Below are positions 1 through 7,132 of a stretch of 64,000 bases of DNA, piece after piece; position 1 is the stretch's first letter, and the number at the start of each line of letters is the position of its first letter. Origin of the DNA: Bacteroidota bacterium (GTDB lineage: Bacteria; Bacteroidota; Bacteroidia; Chitinophagales; LD1); assembly GCA_026391075.1 (NCBI GenBank), contig JAPLES010000007.1, positions 1 to 64,000 of the forward strand, in the 5' to 3' direction. The notes under the pieces are model-generated. The model did no database searches. It worked only from the letters and a program-made list of their open reading frames with translations, and was not told where the DNA came from. A program made the translations under genes and the position numbers.

Positions 1-1552
1 CCTGTTTCACATAACTAACAGTAAAGCGATGCGCCCCAATCGTATAGCCTGCAAAAATGGAATAGTAATGATTTGCATTCGGGTTAATATCAGGGTTTGG
101 TTTAAAGTTCCACATATCGGAAATTGCAAATGAAAAATGCGGAGCAAAATTGTATTCCATTAAAGCATATAGCCATTGCCCATAATCTTTAACTACGTGC
201 TGATATTGAAACTCCCAGCGAAGCGAATGTTTTTTATTGATTTTATAAGTGAGTTCTGTGAACGGAGTATAAGAGTTGATATCACGCGCACCGTCTTTGC
301 GATAAATAAATTTGTCGTAACGAGCGTATTGAAATCCGAATTCCACTTCAATACTTTTTGTTGGTTTAAACATGGCGTTGAAAAATCCTTCGGCAAAAAA
401 TATAGTATTGCTTGGATTGAATTTCTTGAGAATAAAATCGCGAATGAAAGAACCCTGCGCAGTGAAAGTCATTTTCCTATTGGGCGAATAAGTAATCTCT
501 CCGCCAAAAGCTAACTCGCGATTCTCCAATGAAGGCGCGAAGTAACGCGAAGGCAAACGCAATGAATTTTGACGCGATACAGGCGGAAGAAAATTCATAG
601 TGCCGTCAAACAATGCTTCGGTAGGATTAGGAGAGTTGTGTAAATAAAAATTTTCGGTGCGTTTGAATTGAAGTGTTATGCCAATTCCTTTGTGGGAATA
701 ATTAAGTGTGCTGTAAACACAATTTCCGGGCACGTTTATAAGTGAATCTTTCGCATCGTTTATCTGGTCTTTCTTAATGGCTTCATGCGATTTGTAAGCC
801 CCTTCTACATACCAACTGAAATCACCGGCAGTTAAAGTATTGTAAGCAGTAAACGCATAGGTGTTATACTTTGGCACAAAGCGACCAAGAGTATCGTATC
901 CTTCAATCGTAGTTACAATTTGTGCAACGCTTGCCTGGTCCATACTCCGGTTTAGCACACCAATACCCGGCTGAAAAATTACTTTGTTGTTCTTCGTAGA
1001 AAAATTTCCATCGGCATTAAAGCCGAGAAGGATTGGTTTTAAAATGGAGAATTTCCATTTCTGCGCGCCTGCAAATGCTTTCAGTTTTACTTTGCCTTTC
1101 ACATCATACTCAACCCGCGCACCCAAAAGCGCATTGTCAATGCCCAGCGCACGCTCTTCGAAAGTGCGGTAAATAATTCCGCTACCTATTTGGTCGTAGA
1201 TGTAGCCGCCTGTAATCGTAAGATCTTTCACTTTTTTCTTGATGAAAAAATTTCCTAAGCCTACGGATGTATAGGGCGAAGTAGGAGTGCGAAGAATAGA
1301 GTTGTAAAAGAAATCTAAACGTACTCCCGTTTCAAGTTCATACTTATCATTAGTGTAATTAAGATTGAGCCAAACATCGGTTCCTACTTTATAATTATCG
1401 TAATGCGGAAGATTATAAGCGCCAATTAGCGAGTCGCGAATGAAAAAATTAGTGTTCGATTGAAACGAACCAGAGAAATAACCCCATTGCGAAAAACTGC
1501 TTTGGAACAGAAATAAAAACAGAATTGTGGATAGCGTGTTGAGTTTTTGCAT
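1..1552 (-). CDS. DUF6029-like outer-membrane/secreted protein, C-terminus cut by window edge
   Basis: An open frame runs on the minus strand from an ATG at 1552 to the window edge with no stop seen, about 517 codons. It begins with a typical signal peptide (MQKLNTLSTILFLFLF, cleavage near SFSQ). The rest is rich in alternating aromatic/polar strands (for example YKVGTDVWLNLNYTNDKYEL, YDKFIYRKDGARDINSY), as expected of a beta-barrel or beta-rich envelope protein. The make-up resembles the Bacteroidota DUF6029 family, whose function is unknown; this is from recall, not a search. A TAACTTTA box at 1576-1583 could be a weak -7 element. The downstream TlpA-like gene is divergent. The missing C-terminus prevents checking for a T9SS sorting domain. 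Confidence 0.7.
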   Translation of the reverse strand, partial: MQKLNTLSTILFLFLFQSSFSQWGYFSGSFQSNTNFFIRDSLIGAYNLPHYDNYKVGTDVWLNLNYTNDKYELETGVRLDFFYNSILRTPTSPYTSVGLGNFFIKKKVKDLTITGGYIYDQIGSGIIYRTFEERALGIDNALLGARVEYDVKGKVKLKAFAGAQKWKFSILKPILLGFNADGNFSTKNNKVIFQPGIGVLNRSMDQASVAQIVTTIEGYDTLGRFVPKYNTYAFTAYNTLTAGDFSWYVEGAYKSHEAIKKDQINDAKDSLINVPGNCVYSTLNYSHKGIGITLQFKRTENFYLHNSPNPTEALFDGTMNFLPPVSRQNSLRLPSRYFAPSLENRELAFGGEITYSPNRKMTFTAQGSFIRDFILKKFNPSNTIFFAEGFFNAMFKPTKSIEVEFGFQYARYDKFIYRKDGARDINSYTPFTELTYKINKKHSLRWEFQYQHVVKDYGQWLYALMEYNFAPHFSFAISDMWNFKPNPDINPNANHYYSIFAGYTIGAHRFTVSYVKQ

Positions 1553-1675
1553 GCAACTAAATAAATGGATGGGCGTAAAGTTATACTTCTACCGTTTATT
1601 CAAAAATCGTTTAGTTTTACTTACAACAAAGTACTTGGCACTATCATTGAAAAGCAATCACCGTAAAAATAAATC

Positions 1676-2200
1676 ATGAAAAAAATCTTCGCATCGTTTG
1701 TGGTTATCGCCTGTTTCAACTCTGCATTTGCACAAACTCCTAAAGCCGTTGAAAAATTTATGGGCGAAAAAACACTCCCTTCTATCACGTTGGCCGATGT
1801 AAATGGCAAGAACGTAAACGTAGCGGATTATGGTAAGAGTGGAAAGATTACCGTGCTTAGTTTTTGGGCAACCTGGTGCGTGCCTTGCAAAAAAGAACTC
1901 ACCAACATGGCTGATATTTATGATGACTGGAAGAAGAAATATAATGTGCAGATAGTTGCGGTTTCTATTGACGATTCGCGCAGCACTACTAAAGTAAAAC
2001 CAACTGTTGAAGGACAACGTTGGGAATATGAAGTGTTGCTCGATGTAAATCAGGATTTAAAACGCCAGTTGAATATTCAAAGCGTTCCGTTTACTGTGGT
2101 AGTAGATGCCACAGGCAAAATCGCATTCACACATTCGGGCTACGTAGATGGCGATGAATTTGTATTGGAAGAAGAGTTGCAGAAATTAGCGAAACAGTAA
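1676..2200 (+). CDS. TlpA-like periplasmic thioredoxin
   Basis: This 174-aa protein has a Sec signal peptide (MKKIFASFVVIACFNSAFAQ) and one thioredoxin/AhpC-TSA-like domain. The active-site motif is WCVPC, with cysteines at about 68 and 71, and a cis-proline region follows (SVPFTVVVD). This is the TlpA/ResA class of membrane-exported thiol-disulfide reductases, which keep periplasmic cysteines reduced, for instance in cytochrome c maturation. No cytochrome genes lie nearby, so its target is unknown. It is a single gene: divergent from the DUF6029-like gene and closed by a strong hairpin at 2214-2249. Confidence 0.92.
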   Translation: MKKIFASFVVIACFNSAFAQTPKAVEKFMGEKTLPSITLADVNGKNVNVADYGKSGKITVLSFWATWCVPCKKELTNMADIYDDWKKKYNVQIVAVSIDDSRSTTKVKPTVEGQRWEYEVLLDVNQDLKRQLNIQSVPFTVVVDATGKIAFTHSGYVDGDEFVLEEELQKLAKQ

Positions 2201-2213
2201 GAAACACTAAAAC

Positions 2214-2249
2214 AAAAAAGCGGAAAACATAATTGTCTTCCGCTTTTTT
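2214..2249. terminator. Bidirectional intrinsic terminator
   Basis: A 12-bp stem (AAAAAAGCGGAA with TTCCGCTTTTTT) encloses a 12-nt loop. It lies between the stop of the TlpA-like gene and the stop of the convergent YHYH gene and has a T-tract in both directions. Confidence 0.9.
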
Positions 2250-2267
2250 GTTTTCTGAAATCGAGCA

Positions 2268-3497
2268 CTACTGCTTAAATATTTTCTGCTGAAAAGATTT
2301 TCCTTCATCATCGGTAACTCTTACCAAATAAATTCCGTTCGAAAATTCGTTCATAGGAATCTGCACTTGGCTATCGGTAGAAGTAATATACGCCACCTGT
2401 TTGCCGCTCATATCCATTACATCAATGCTGTGTTTTACACCTGCATCTGTTCCGAAAGTAATGCTGATGAAATCAGAAACGGGATTAGGATAGGTTGAAA
2501 TTCCGGCAGTGTTTAATTCAGTAAAGCCCGAAGCTGCTGGTGTGTACACAATTGCATTACCGGGAATAGTGTTGTGTCCGCTTTGCATGCCGGTGTTACC
2601 TGCGGGCACGGTACCGTAAAATGTTGGCCCTAACAAGTATGGATAAATTGGATTTTGGTTCGAATCAATGGTTACGTAGTAAGCATAAATTCCGGCAGGG
2701 TAATCGGGCGTAACTGCAAAGCGCCCGTTGTGCTCATCTAAATCACCAAGCCCCGGCACGTATTCAAAATCCTGAATGTATGCACCTAAAGGATATTGCC
2801 CGCTGATGGCAGGACCGGCAGAACTTGCTACAGAACCGTTGGGCAAAGTAGTACGGTCGGTCATAGTGCGTGTGCGATAACTTGGGGTTATTCTTTTAAT
2901 TGCACCAAGCCCTGCAGTATCTGAATAAGCATATGCACCATAAATTGGAAAACCATCAAATGCATAACCTATAATTGGCGAATGAACGGTGGCCGCCTGA
3001 TCGTTATAAAGACATGTAGGGTTCACGTGTGTATGATACTCGCCTTGTTGTTGCGGATGTCCAAGACAGTCATCAAATGAAGGTCCTTCAAAAAAATATG
3101 CATTGCGAAACCAAACGCCCAGATTGTTATAGCTCATAGCATCGCTTACATTAAACAAACTAACTCCGTTTGTCCATACGCCAATATGACCCAATGGTGT
3201 GGCAGTTAAGGCTCCGTTATTTTTTACAGGTGTACGGGTAATGGCAAAACAAAAATTTTGGTTAGCCGGAGTATTTGGATTGCCGGCCCATGGTCCAATA
3301 TCATAACCTGGAATGCAAGTACAGCTCACATAAACGTTGTTCGAAGTATAGTTTACTGCTTGCACGTTTGACGCAATTCCTGAGTAACCCGTTTGGCCGG
3401 GAGTTTGAATCCAGGAAATAATTTCGGGCGCTGTAATCTGTGATTGACAGTAACAAACCGAAGAGAGAATCAGGGTGAGGAGAACTACTTTTTTCAT
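2268..3497 (-). CDS. YHYH-domain protein with T9SS type A sorting domain
   Basis: This secreted protein has 409 aa. A signal peptide (MKKVVLLTLILSSVCYCQSQ) is followed by a YHYH-type domain, seen in FDDCLGHPQQQGEYHTHVNP and the neighbouring IGYAFDGFPIYGAY, roughly residues 90-260. The C-terminal 75 residues form a Por/T9SS type A sorting domain (STYPNPVSDFISITF ... NGIYLVRVTDDEGKSF). The domain's function is not established. The clustered His and Asp suggest metal binding, which would fit its position 50 bp downstream of a CnrX/Spy-like metal sensor in the same direction. It is probably the last gene of the sigma-factor operon and would be exported through the outer membrane by the type IX system. 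Confidence 0.85.
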   Translation of the reverse strand: MKKVVLLTLILSSVCYCQSQITAPEIISWIQTPGQTGYSGIASNVQAVNYTSNNVYVSCTCIPGYDIGPWAGNPNTPANQNFCFAITRTPVKNNGALTATPLGHIGVWTNGVSLFNVSDAMSYNNLGVWFRNAYFFEGPSFDDCLGHPQQQGEYHTHVNPTCLYNDQAATVHSPIIGYAFDGFPIYGAYAYSDTAGLGAIKRITPSYRTRTMTDRTTLPNGSVASSAGPAISGQYPLGAYIQDFEYVPGLGDLDEHNGRFAVTPDYPAGIYAYYVTIDSNQNPIYPYLLGPTFYGTVPAGNTGMQSGHNTIPGNAIVYTPAASGFTELNTAGISTYPNPVSDFISITFGTDAGVKHSIDVMDMSGKQVAYITSTDSQVQIPMNEFSNGIYLVRVTDDEGKSFQQKIFKQ

Positions 3498-3546
3498 ATT
3501 GCTTTTTGTTTTGTGTTTTGTTTGACGATGGATTGAATTTTTCCTT

Positions 3547-4011
3547 TTAATGTTTTGGCTCTTTATTGTGCAGATCAGTCATTACCCTTGTGAGCTCAGG
3601 AATAATAGTATTGAATCTTGCTTTTTGTTCTGTCGTGCAAATTGCCTTTAACTTTTGAAAATGGTCAAGCGTAATTGCCGCGCGCTGTTGCTGAATAGTT
3701 GAAATTATTTTTTCGAGTGAATCTTTAAGTGTGGTGTTTACAGAATCAGTTTTCAGCAAATCAAGATAAATGATTAGTGTTTCGGCATTCTGTTTATCCA
3801 ACATCATCATTTGTGTGTGATGCACGTTTCGCAATTCATCAAAAGCTTTTACTTGCTCTTCATTCAAACCTAACGATTCAGGAATAAATTTCTCAAAGTG
3901 GATGGGAGGCGGAGGACGATAACCATGTTGAAAGCATATAAAAGTCAAAGTGCAAATGTTCAATGCAAACAAGAATACAACTGCTATTGTCAAAATTTTT
4001 TCGCGCTTCAT
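3547..4011 (-). CDS. CnrX/Spy/CpxP-like periplasmic metal-sensor protein
   Basis: This 154-aa protein has an N-terminal membrane anchor or uncleaved signal (residues 7-28) and a helical periplasmic domain. The pattern, with a Pro-rich linker after the TM, LGLNEEQVKAFDELRN, a histidine/methionine cluster (HHTQMMML) and a second LDHFQKLKAICTTEQKARF helix, is that of the heavy-metal-resistance/Spy/CpxP superfamily (PF13801 type). It directly follows the anti-sigma candidate with a 1-bp gap, the same order as sigma, anti-sigma and sensor in Cupriavidus CnrH/CnrY/CnrX. I infer that it senses a metal ion or envelope stress and tunes the sigma factor; which metal cannot be told. Confidence 0.8.
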   Translation of the reverse strand: MKREKILTIAVVFLFALNICTLTFICFQHGYRPPPPIHFEKFIPESLGLNEEQVKAFDELRNVHHTQMMMLDKQNAETLIIYLDLLKTDSVNTTLKDSLEKIISTIQQQRAAITLDHFQKLKAICTTEQKARFNTIIPELTRVMTDLHNKEPKH

Positions 4012-4012
4012 T

Positions 4013-4303
4013 TTATGAATTTGAATAAATATCGAAACTGTTTTGGATCAATGCAGAAGAATGAACTGCACTTTGTTTTTGTGGAGAAGAATAAATAAAC
4101 GCTGCAAAATTTAACGCAAACAACAAGGCAATGCTTGCAGCCGCTAGCCAAACCGTACGAGTTGACACATGTTCTAAATGAACAAGACTGCCATGTAAAC
4201 GCGATTGGATACCCGCAAATAAATCACCGCGTACTTGAACTGGCTGAATATTTTCTACACAGTTGAGTATCTCTTCAATCCAATTTTCTTTTTCGGTTTT
4301 CAT
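4013..4303 (-). CDS. Small single-pass membrane protein, candidate anti-sigma factor
   Basis: This is a 96-aa protein with a cytoplasmic N-terminal half of about 48 residues, one transmembrane segment (TVWLAAASIALLFALNFAAF, about 49-68) and a short periplasmic tail. Its size and topology match CnrY-type and other short anti-sigma factors. It starts 48 bp after the stop of the ECF sigma gene and ends 1 bp before the metal-sensor gene. No family motif is recognised, so the anti-sigma role rests on position and topology only. Confidence 0.65.
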   Translation of the reverse strand: MKTEKENWIEEILNCVENIQPVQVRGDLFAGIQSRLHGSLVHLEHVSTRTVWLAAASIALLFALNFAAFIYSSPQKQSAVHSSALIQNSFDIYSNS

Positions 4304-4350
4304 ATTCGTTCAAGGTTAGACGATGGCTTAAAAAAAATCCTTCGCTAAGG

Positions 4351-4938
4351 CTACAACTCCTCATAAATATTACTCAACAGCTTTCTCAAATTTTCTTTAG
4401 CTCTTTGCATCAAACCTTCCAAAGCCTTTTCGGTTACCTGCAAAACCTCCGCAGCTTCGCGTTGGCTCATTTGTTCAATCTTCAAAAGCATAAATGCATC
4501 GCGTTGTTTTTCGGGTAGCTTGTCAATAGCTTCAAAAAGGTATTGAGATTTCTCTTTGTTCTCCATCACAACACCGGGATGATTAAAATCTGAACCCTGA
4601 ATTCTTACTTCGCCTGTTTCCTTGCTGAAGATGGACGTAACAAAAGCAAACCGCTTCTTACGTTTCTTAAACTTAATGTAGTCGAGTGATTTGTTGATGG
4701 CTATTCTTGTAATCCATGTTTTTAGACTTGAATCGCCTTTGAATGTTTGAATAGAATGAAATACTTCCACAAAAACATCCTGCAAAATTTCTTCAGCATC
4801 TTCGGTGTTTCGCACATAGCCAAGTGCCACACTAAAAACAGAATCTTTAAGCGAAAGAAAAAGCTTTTCTAAAGCGTGTTCATCACCTTTTGAAATCTGT
4901 GCTGTAAGTAAAGTGTAGTCGGGTTGTGCTTGTGTCAA
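4351..4938 (-). CDS. ECF sigma-70 family RNA polymerase sigma factor
   Basis: This 195-aa sigma factor has region 2 (GYVRNTEDAEEILQDVFVEV, then FKGDSSLKTWITRIAINKSL) and region 4 (MSQREAAEVLQVTEKALEGL), giving the usual ECF size. A TTG at 4938 is the best start: reading upstream in frame meets a stop at 4975-4977 with no ATG, and the conserved part begins only about 10 residues in. It heads a minus-strand operon with a small membrane anti-sigma candidate, a CnrX/Spy-like sensor and a YHYH secreted protein. A perfect 12-bp palindrome (TTAAACGTTTAA, 4975-4986) lies just upstream and may be a regulatory site. The divergent neighbour is an iron/manganese transporter. Confidence 0.9.
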   Translation of the reverse strand: MTQAQPDYTLLTAQISKGDEHALEKLFLSLKDSVFSVALGYVRNTEDAEEILQDVFVEVFHSIQTFKGDSSLKTWITRIAINKSLDYIKFKKRKKRFAFVTSIFSKETGEVRIQGSDFNHPGVVMENKEKSQYLFEAIDKLPEKQRDAFMLLKIEQMSQREAAEVLQVTEKALEGLMQRAKENLRKLLSNIYEEL

Positions 4939-4974
4939 TGGGAACGAACTTATTTGTTCTGACCAAACGAAACA

Positions 4975-4986
4975 TTAAACGTTTAA
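4975..4986. promoter_or_regulatory. Palindrome in divergent sigma/VIT promoter region
   Basis: TTAAACGTTTAA is a perfect 12-bp palindrome 37 bp upstream of the ECF sigma start. A second palindrome, GAACGTTC, is at 5017-5024. Both lie in the 158-bp spacer shared by the sigma operon and the VIT transporter, where an operator or ECF-type promoter would be expected. No experimental or family support is known. Confidence 0.3.
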
Positions 4987-5075
4987 ACAACCTGCAAAAT
5001 ACTCGTCTCTGTTTTTGAACGTTCGGCTCTTTTAAGTTGTTAGTTATTTCTTGTCTTTTAAAAACAAACAAAGTT

Positions 5076-5083
5076 TAAGTTTG
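5076..5083 (+). promoter_or_regulatory. Candidate -7 box (TAnnTTTG) of the VIT transporter gene
   Basis: TAAGTTTG matches the Bacteroidota -7 consensus and ends 13 bp before the ATG at 5097, implying a very short leader. The -33 element is poor; a TTG occurs at 5051-5053 with a 22-bp spacer. Confidence 0.4.
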
Positions 5084-5096
5084 AAAAAAATAAGTC

Positions 5097-5795
5097 ATGC
5101 ACCACCACCACGAAGAAGAACATTTTAAAAGTCCAGATTTTGTAAAGGACATTGTAATTGGAATGGCTGATGGACTCACAGTTCCGTTTGCTCTTGCTGC
5201 GGGATTGAGTGGAGCAATTGATACCACTGCAATAATTGTAACAGCCGGTATTGCAGAAATTGCGGCTGGAAGTATTGCCATGGGGTTAGGTGGGTACCTC
5301 GCGGGAAGAACTGAAGTTGACCACTACGCAAAGGAGTTGGAAAGAGAAAATTATGAAGCCGATGTTTTTCCTGAAAAAGAAAAAGCCGAAGTGCGCGAAG
5401 TGTTAGAGGAGTATGGTGTAAGCAAGGAATCGAGCAAACTCATAGCAGAAGAAATGAGTAAGGACAAAGAGAAGTGGGTAAATTTTATGATGCGCTTTGA
5501 ATTAGGCTTAGAAAAGCCAGACGCTAAACGCGCATCGCGAAGCGCATTAAATATTGGAATAGCTTACATTGTTGGTGGTTTGGTTCCACTCTCTCCCTAT
5601 ATTTTCATTCATGATTCAAGCAAAGCGTTGTTGGTTTCTGTAGTGGTTACGCTAGTTGCACTTTTCATTTTCGGTTTTTTGAAAGCAAAAGCAATTGGTC
5701 AACATGAGTGGGAAGGTGCATTAAAAACCACTTTGATTGGTGCGTTGGCGGCTGGGGCAGCGTTTGGTTTAGCATCCCTAATTTCCGCCCATTAA
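5097..5795 (+). CDS. VIT1/CCC1 family iron/manganese transporter
   Basis: This 232-aa membrane protein begins MHHHHEEEHF, a His-rich head. The first family signature (VKDIVIGMADGLTVPFALAA ... AGIAEIAAGSIAMGLGGYLA) covers two helices. A charged cytoplasmic segment of about 95 residues, rich in Glu and Lys, corresponds to the metal-binding domain, and three further helices follow. Known members move Fe2+ or Mn2+ out of the cytosol. It is divergent from the ECF sigma/CnrX-like module, which suggests shared metal homeostasis, though this is inferred. aguB follows 31 bp downstream. Confidence 0.93.
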   Translation: MHHHHEEEHFKSPDFVKDIVIGMADGLTVPFALAAGLSGAIDTTAIIVTAGIAEIAAGSIAMGLGGYLAGRTEVDHYAKELERENYEADVFPEKEKAEVREVLEEYGVSKESSKLIAEEMSKDKEKWVNFMMRFELGLEKPDAKRASRSALNIGIAYIVGGLVPLSPYIFIHDSSKALLVSVVVTLVALFIFGFLKAKAIGQHEWEGALKTTLIGALAAGAAFGLASLISAH

Positions 5796-5826
5796 AATTT
5801 TATTTTCGTCTTTCAATTTTTCAAAA

Positions 5827-6702
5827 ATGAATAAAGTGAAAATAGGTTTAGTGCAAATGAGTTGTGTGAAAGATGCACAGCCCAATTTAGAAAAAGCTAT
5901 TGCCGGTATTCGCGATGCAGCCAAAGGTGGGGCGCAAATAATTTGTTTGCAGGAACTTTTCACTTCGCTTTATTTCTGCGATATAGAAGATTACGAAAAC
6001 TTCAAACTGGCAGAATCAATTCCCGGTGCATCTACCGATGCGCTTTCAAAAGTAGCGAAGGAATTAAACGTAGTTATCATCGCTTCTCTCTTCGAAAAAA
6101 GAACGAGTGGAATTTATCATAACACCACTGCCGTGTTAGATGCCGATGGAACTTACCTGGGTAAGTATCGCAAGATGCACATACCTGATGACCCCGCTTA
6201 CTTCGAAAAATTCTATTTCACTCCCGGTGATTTAGGCTACAAAACTTTCGAAACCAAGTATGCAAAAATTGGCGTGCTCATCTGCTGGGATCAATGGTAT
6301 CCGGAAGCAGCGCGTATTACTGCGCTTACAGGCGCAGAAATTCTTTTCTATCCAACAGCAATTGGTTGGGCAACGGCACAGGACGAAAAAACAAATCAAG
6401 AACAATACAACGCATGGCAAACTATTCAGCGTTCACACGCAGTAGCAAACGGTGTGCATGTGGTTAGCGTGAATCGTGTTGGTTTAGAACAAAATGGGTT
6501 GATGAAATTCTGGGGCGGAAGTTTTGTGAGCAATCCTTTTGGCAATTTGCTCTACCTCGCTTCGCACGATAAAGAAGAAAATGCAGTAGTGGAAATTGAT
6601 TTGGAGAAAACAGATTTTTATCGCACGCACTGGCCCTTCCTACGCGACAGAAGAATTGATTCTTATCAGCCAATTACAAAACGTTTTATTGACGAGGAAT
6701 AA
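5827..6702 (+). CDS. aguB: N-carbamoylputrescine amidase
   Basis: This 291-aa nitrilase-superfamily enzyme should cleave N-carbamoylputrescine to putrescine, CO2 and NH3. The Glu-Lys-Cys triad is visible as the Glu of CLQELFTS (about E43), the Lys of YRKMHIPDD and the Cys of VLICWDQWYPE. GSFVSNPFG and HWPFLRDRRIDSY near the C-terminus are typical of the N-carbamoylputrescine amidase branch. Its pathway partner aguA lies 430 bp downstream on the same strand; the gap is filled by a four-helix-bundle gene with flanking inverted repeats. Confidence 0.95.
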   Translation: MNKVKIGLVQMSCVKDAQPNLEKAIAGIRDAAKGGAQIICLQELFTSLYFCDIEDYENFKLAESIPGASTDALSKVAKELNVVIIASLFEKRTSGIYHNTTAVLDADGTYLGKYRKMHIPDDPAYFEKFYFTPGDLGYKTFETKYAKIGVLICWDQWYPEAARITALTGAEILFYPTAIGWATAQDEKTNQEQYNAWQTIQRSHAVANGVHVVSVNRVGLEQNGLMKFWGGSFVSNPFGNLLYLASHDKEENAVVEIDLEKTDFYRTHWPFLRDRRIDSYQPITKRFIDEE

Positions 6703-6732
6703 TGTCTGATGTCCGATGTCCGATGTCGGACG
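6703..6732 (+). repeat. Left inverted repeat of 4HB element 1
   Basis: The arm starts right after the aguB stop. It is built of near-tandem GTCCGAT units with a period of 7. Bases 6703-6726 are complementary to 7149-7172 with 22 of 24 pairs, by direct comparison. Confidence 0.85.
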
Positions 6733-6750
6733 TAAATACTTAATACCGAA

Positions 6751-7059
6751 ATGCAGTCAGGAAAATTTAAATTCGAGAAGTTACAAGTGTGGCAATTGTC
6801 TATGGACTTTGGTGAAAAGATTTATCAAATCTCGACAACGTTTCCAGCAATTGAAAAATACAATCTTCAAACTCAAATCAACAGAGCTGTAGATAGTATA
6901 GCCCTGAATTTAGCCGAAGGATGCATCGGAAATAGTAATGCCGAGTTCAGTAAATTTATTGGATACTCTCTTCGTTCTGTTTCAGAGGTTGTAACTTGTT
7001 TGATAAAGGCTATTCGCAGAAAATATATTTCAGAGGAAACTTTTGATGAGCATTATTAA
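6751..7059 (+). CDS. Four-helix-bundle protein (S23/IVS family), shortened by an in-frame TAA
   Basis: The frame encodes 102 aa. FKFEKLQVWQLSMDFGEKIY and VDSIALNLAEGCIGN are the usual signatures of the four helix bundle/S23 family, first known from 23S rRNA intervening sequences. The normal C-terminal helix is missing from the product, but after the TAA at 7057-7059 the same frame continues as EAFILMNKIAALRKSLSK to a second TAA at 7114-7116. This is exactly the expected fourth-helix end and would give about 121 aa. The gene thus carries one nonsense change and may be a young pseudogene. It sits between aguB and aguA and is enclosed by an inverted repeat (6703-6726 and 7149-7172). The function of the family is unknown. 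Confidence 0.85.
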   Translation: MQSGKFKFEKLQVWQLSMDFGEKIYQISTTFPAIEKYNLQTQINRAVDSIALNLAEGCIGNSNAEFSKFIGYSLRSVSEVVTCLIKAIRRKYISEETFDEHY

Positions 7060-7132
7060 GAAGCATTTATTCTGATGAATAAAATTGCTGCGTTACGTAA
7101 ATCATTGAGTAAATAATTTTAAGCAGAATCAC

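Noticed and set aside
1658..2017. 119-aa frame opposite the TlpA-like gene
   Set aside because: The plus strand has a full signal peptide and thioredoxin domain; the antisense frame has no features.
7057..7059. TAA read as sense (altered genetic code)
   Set aside because: TAA is used as the normal stop in tuf, pyrH neighbours, rplU and many others here; a single nonsense mutation is simpler.
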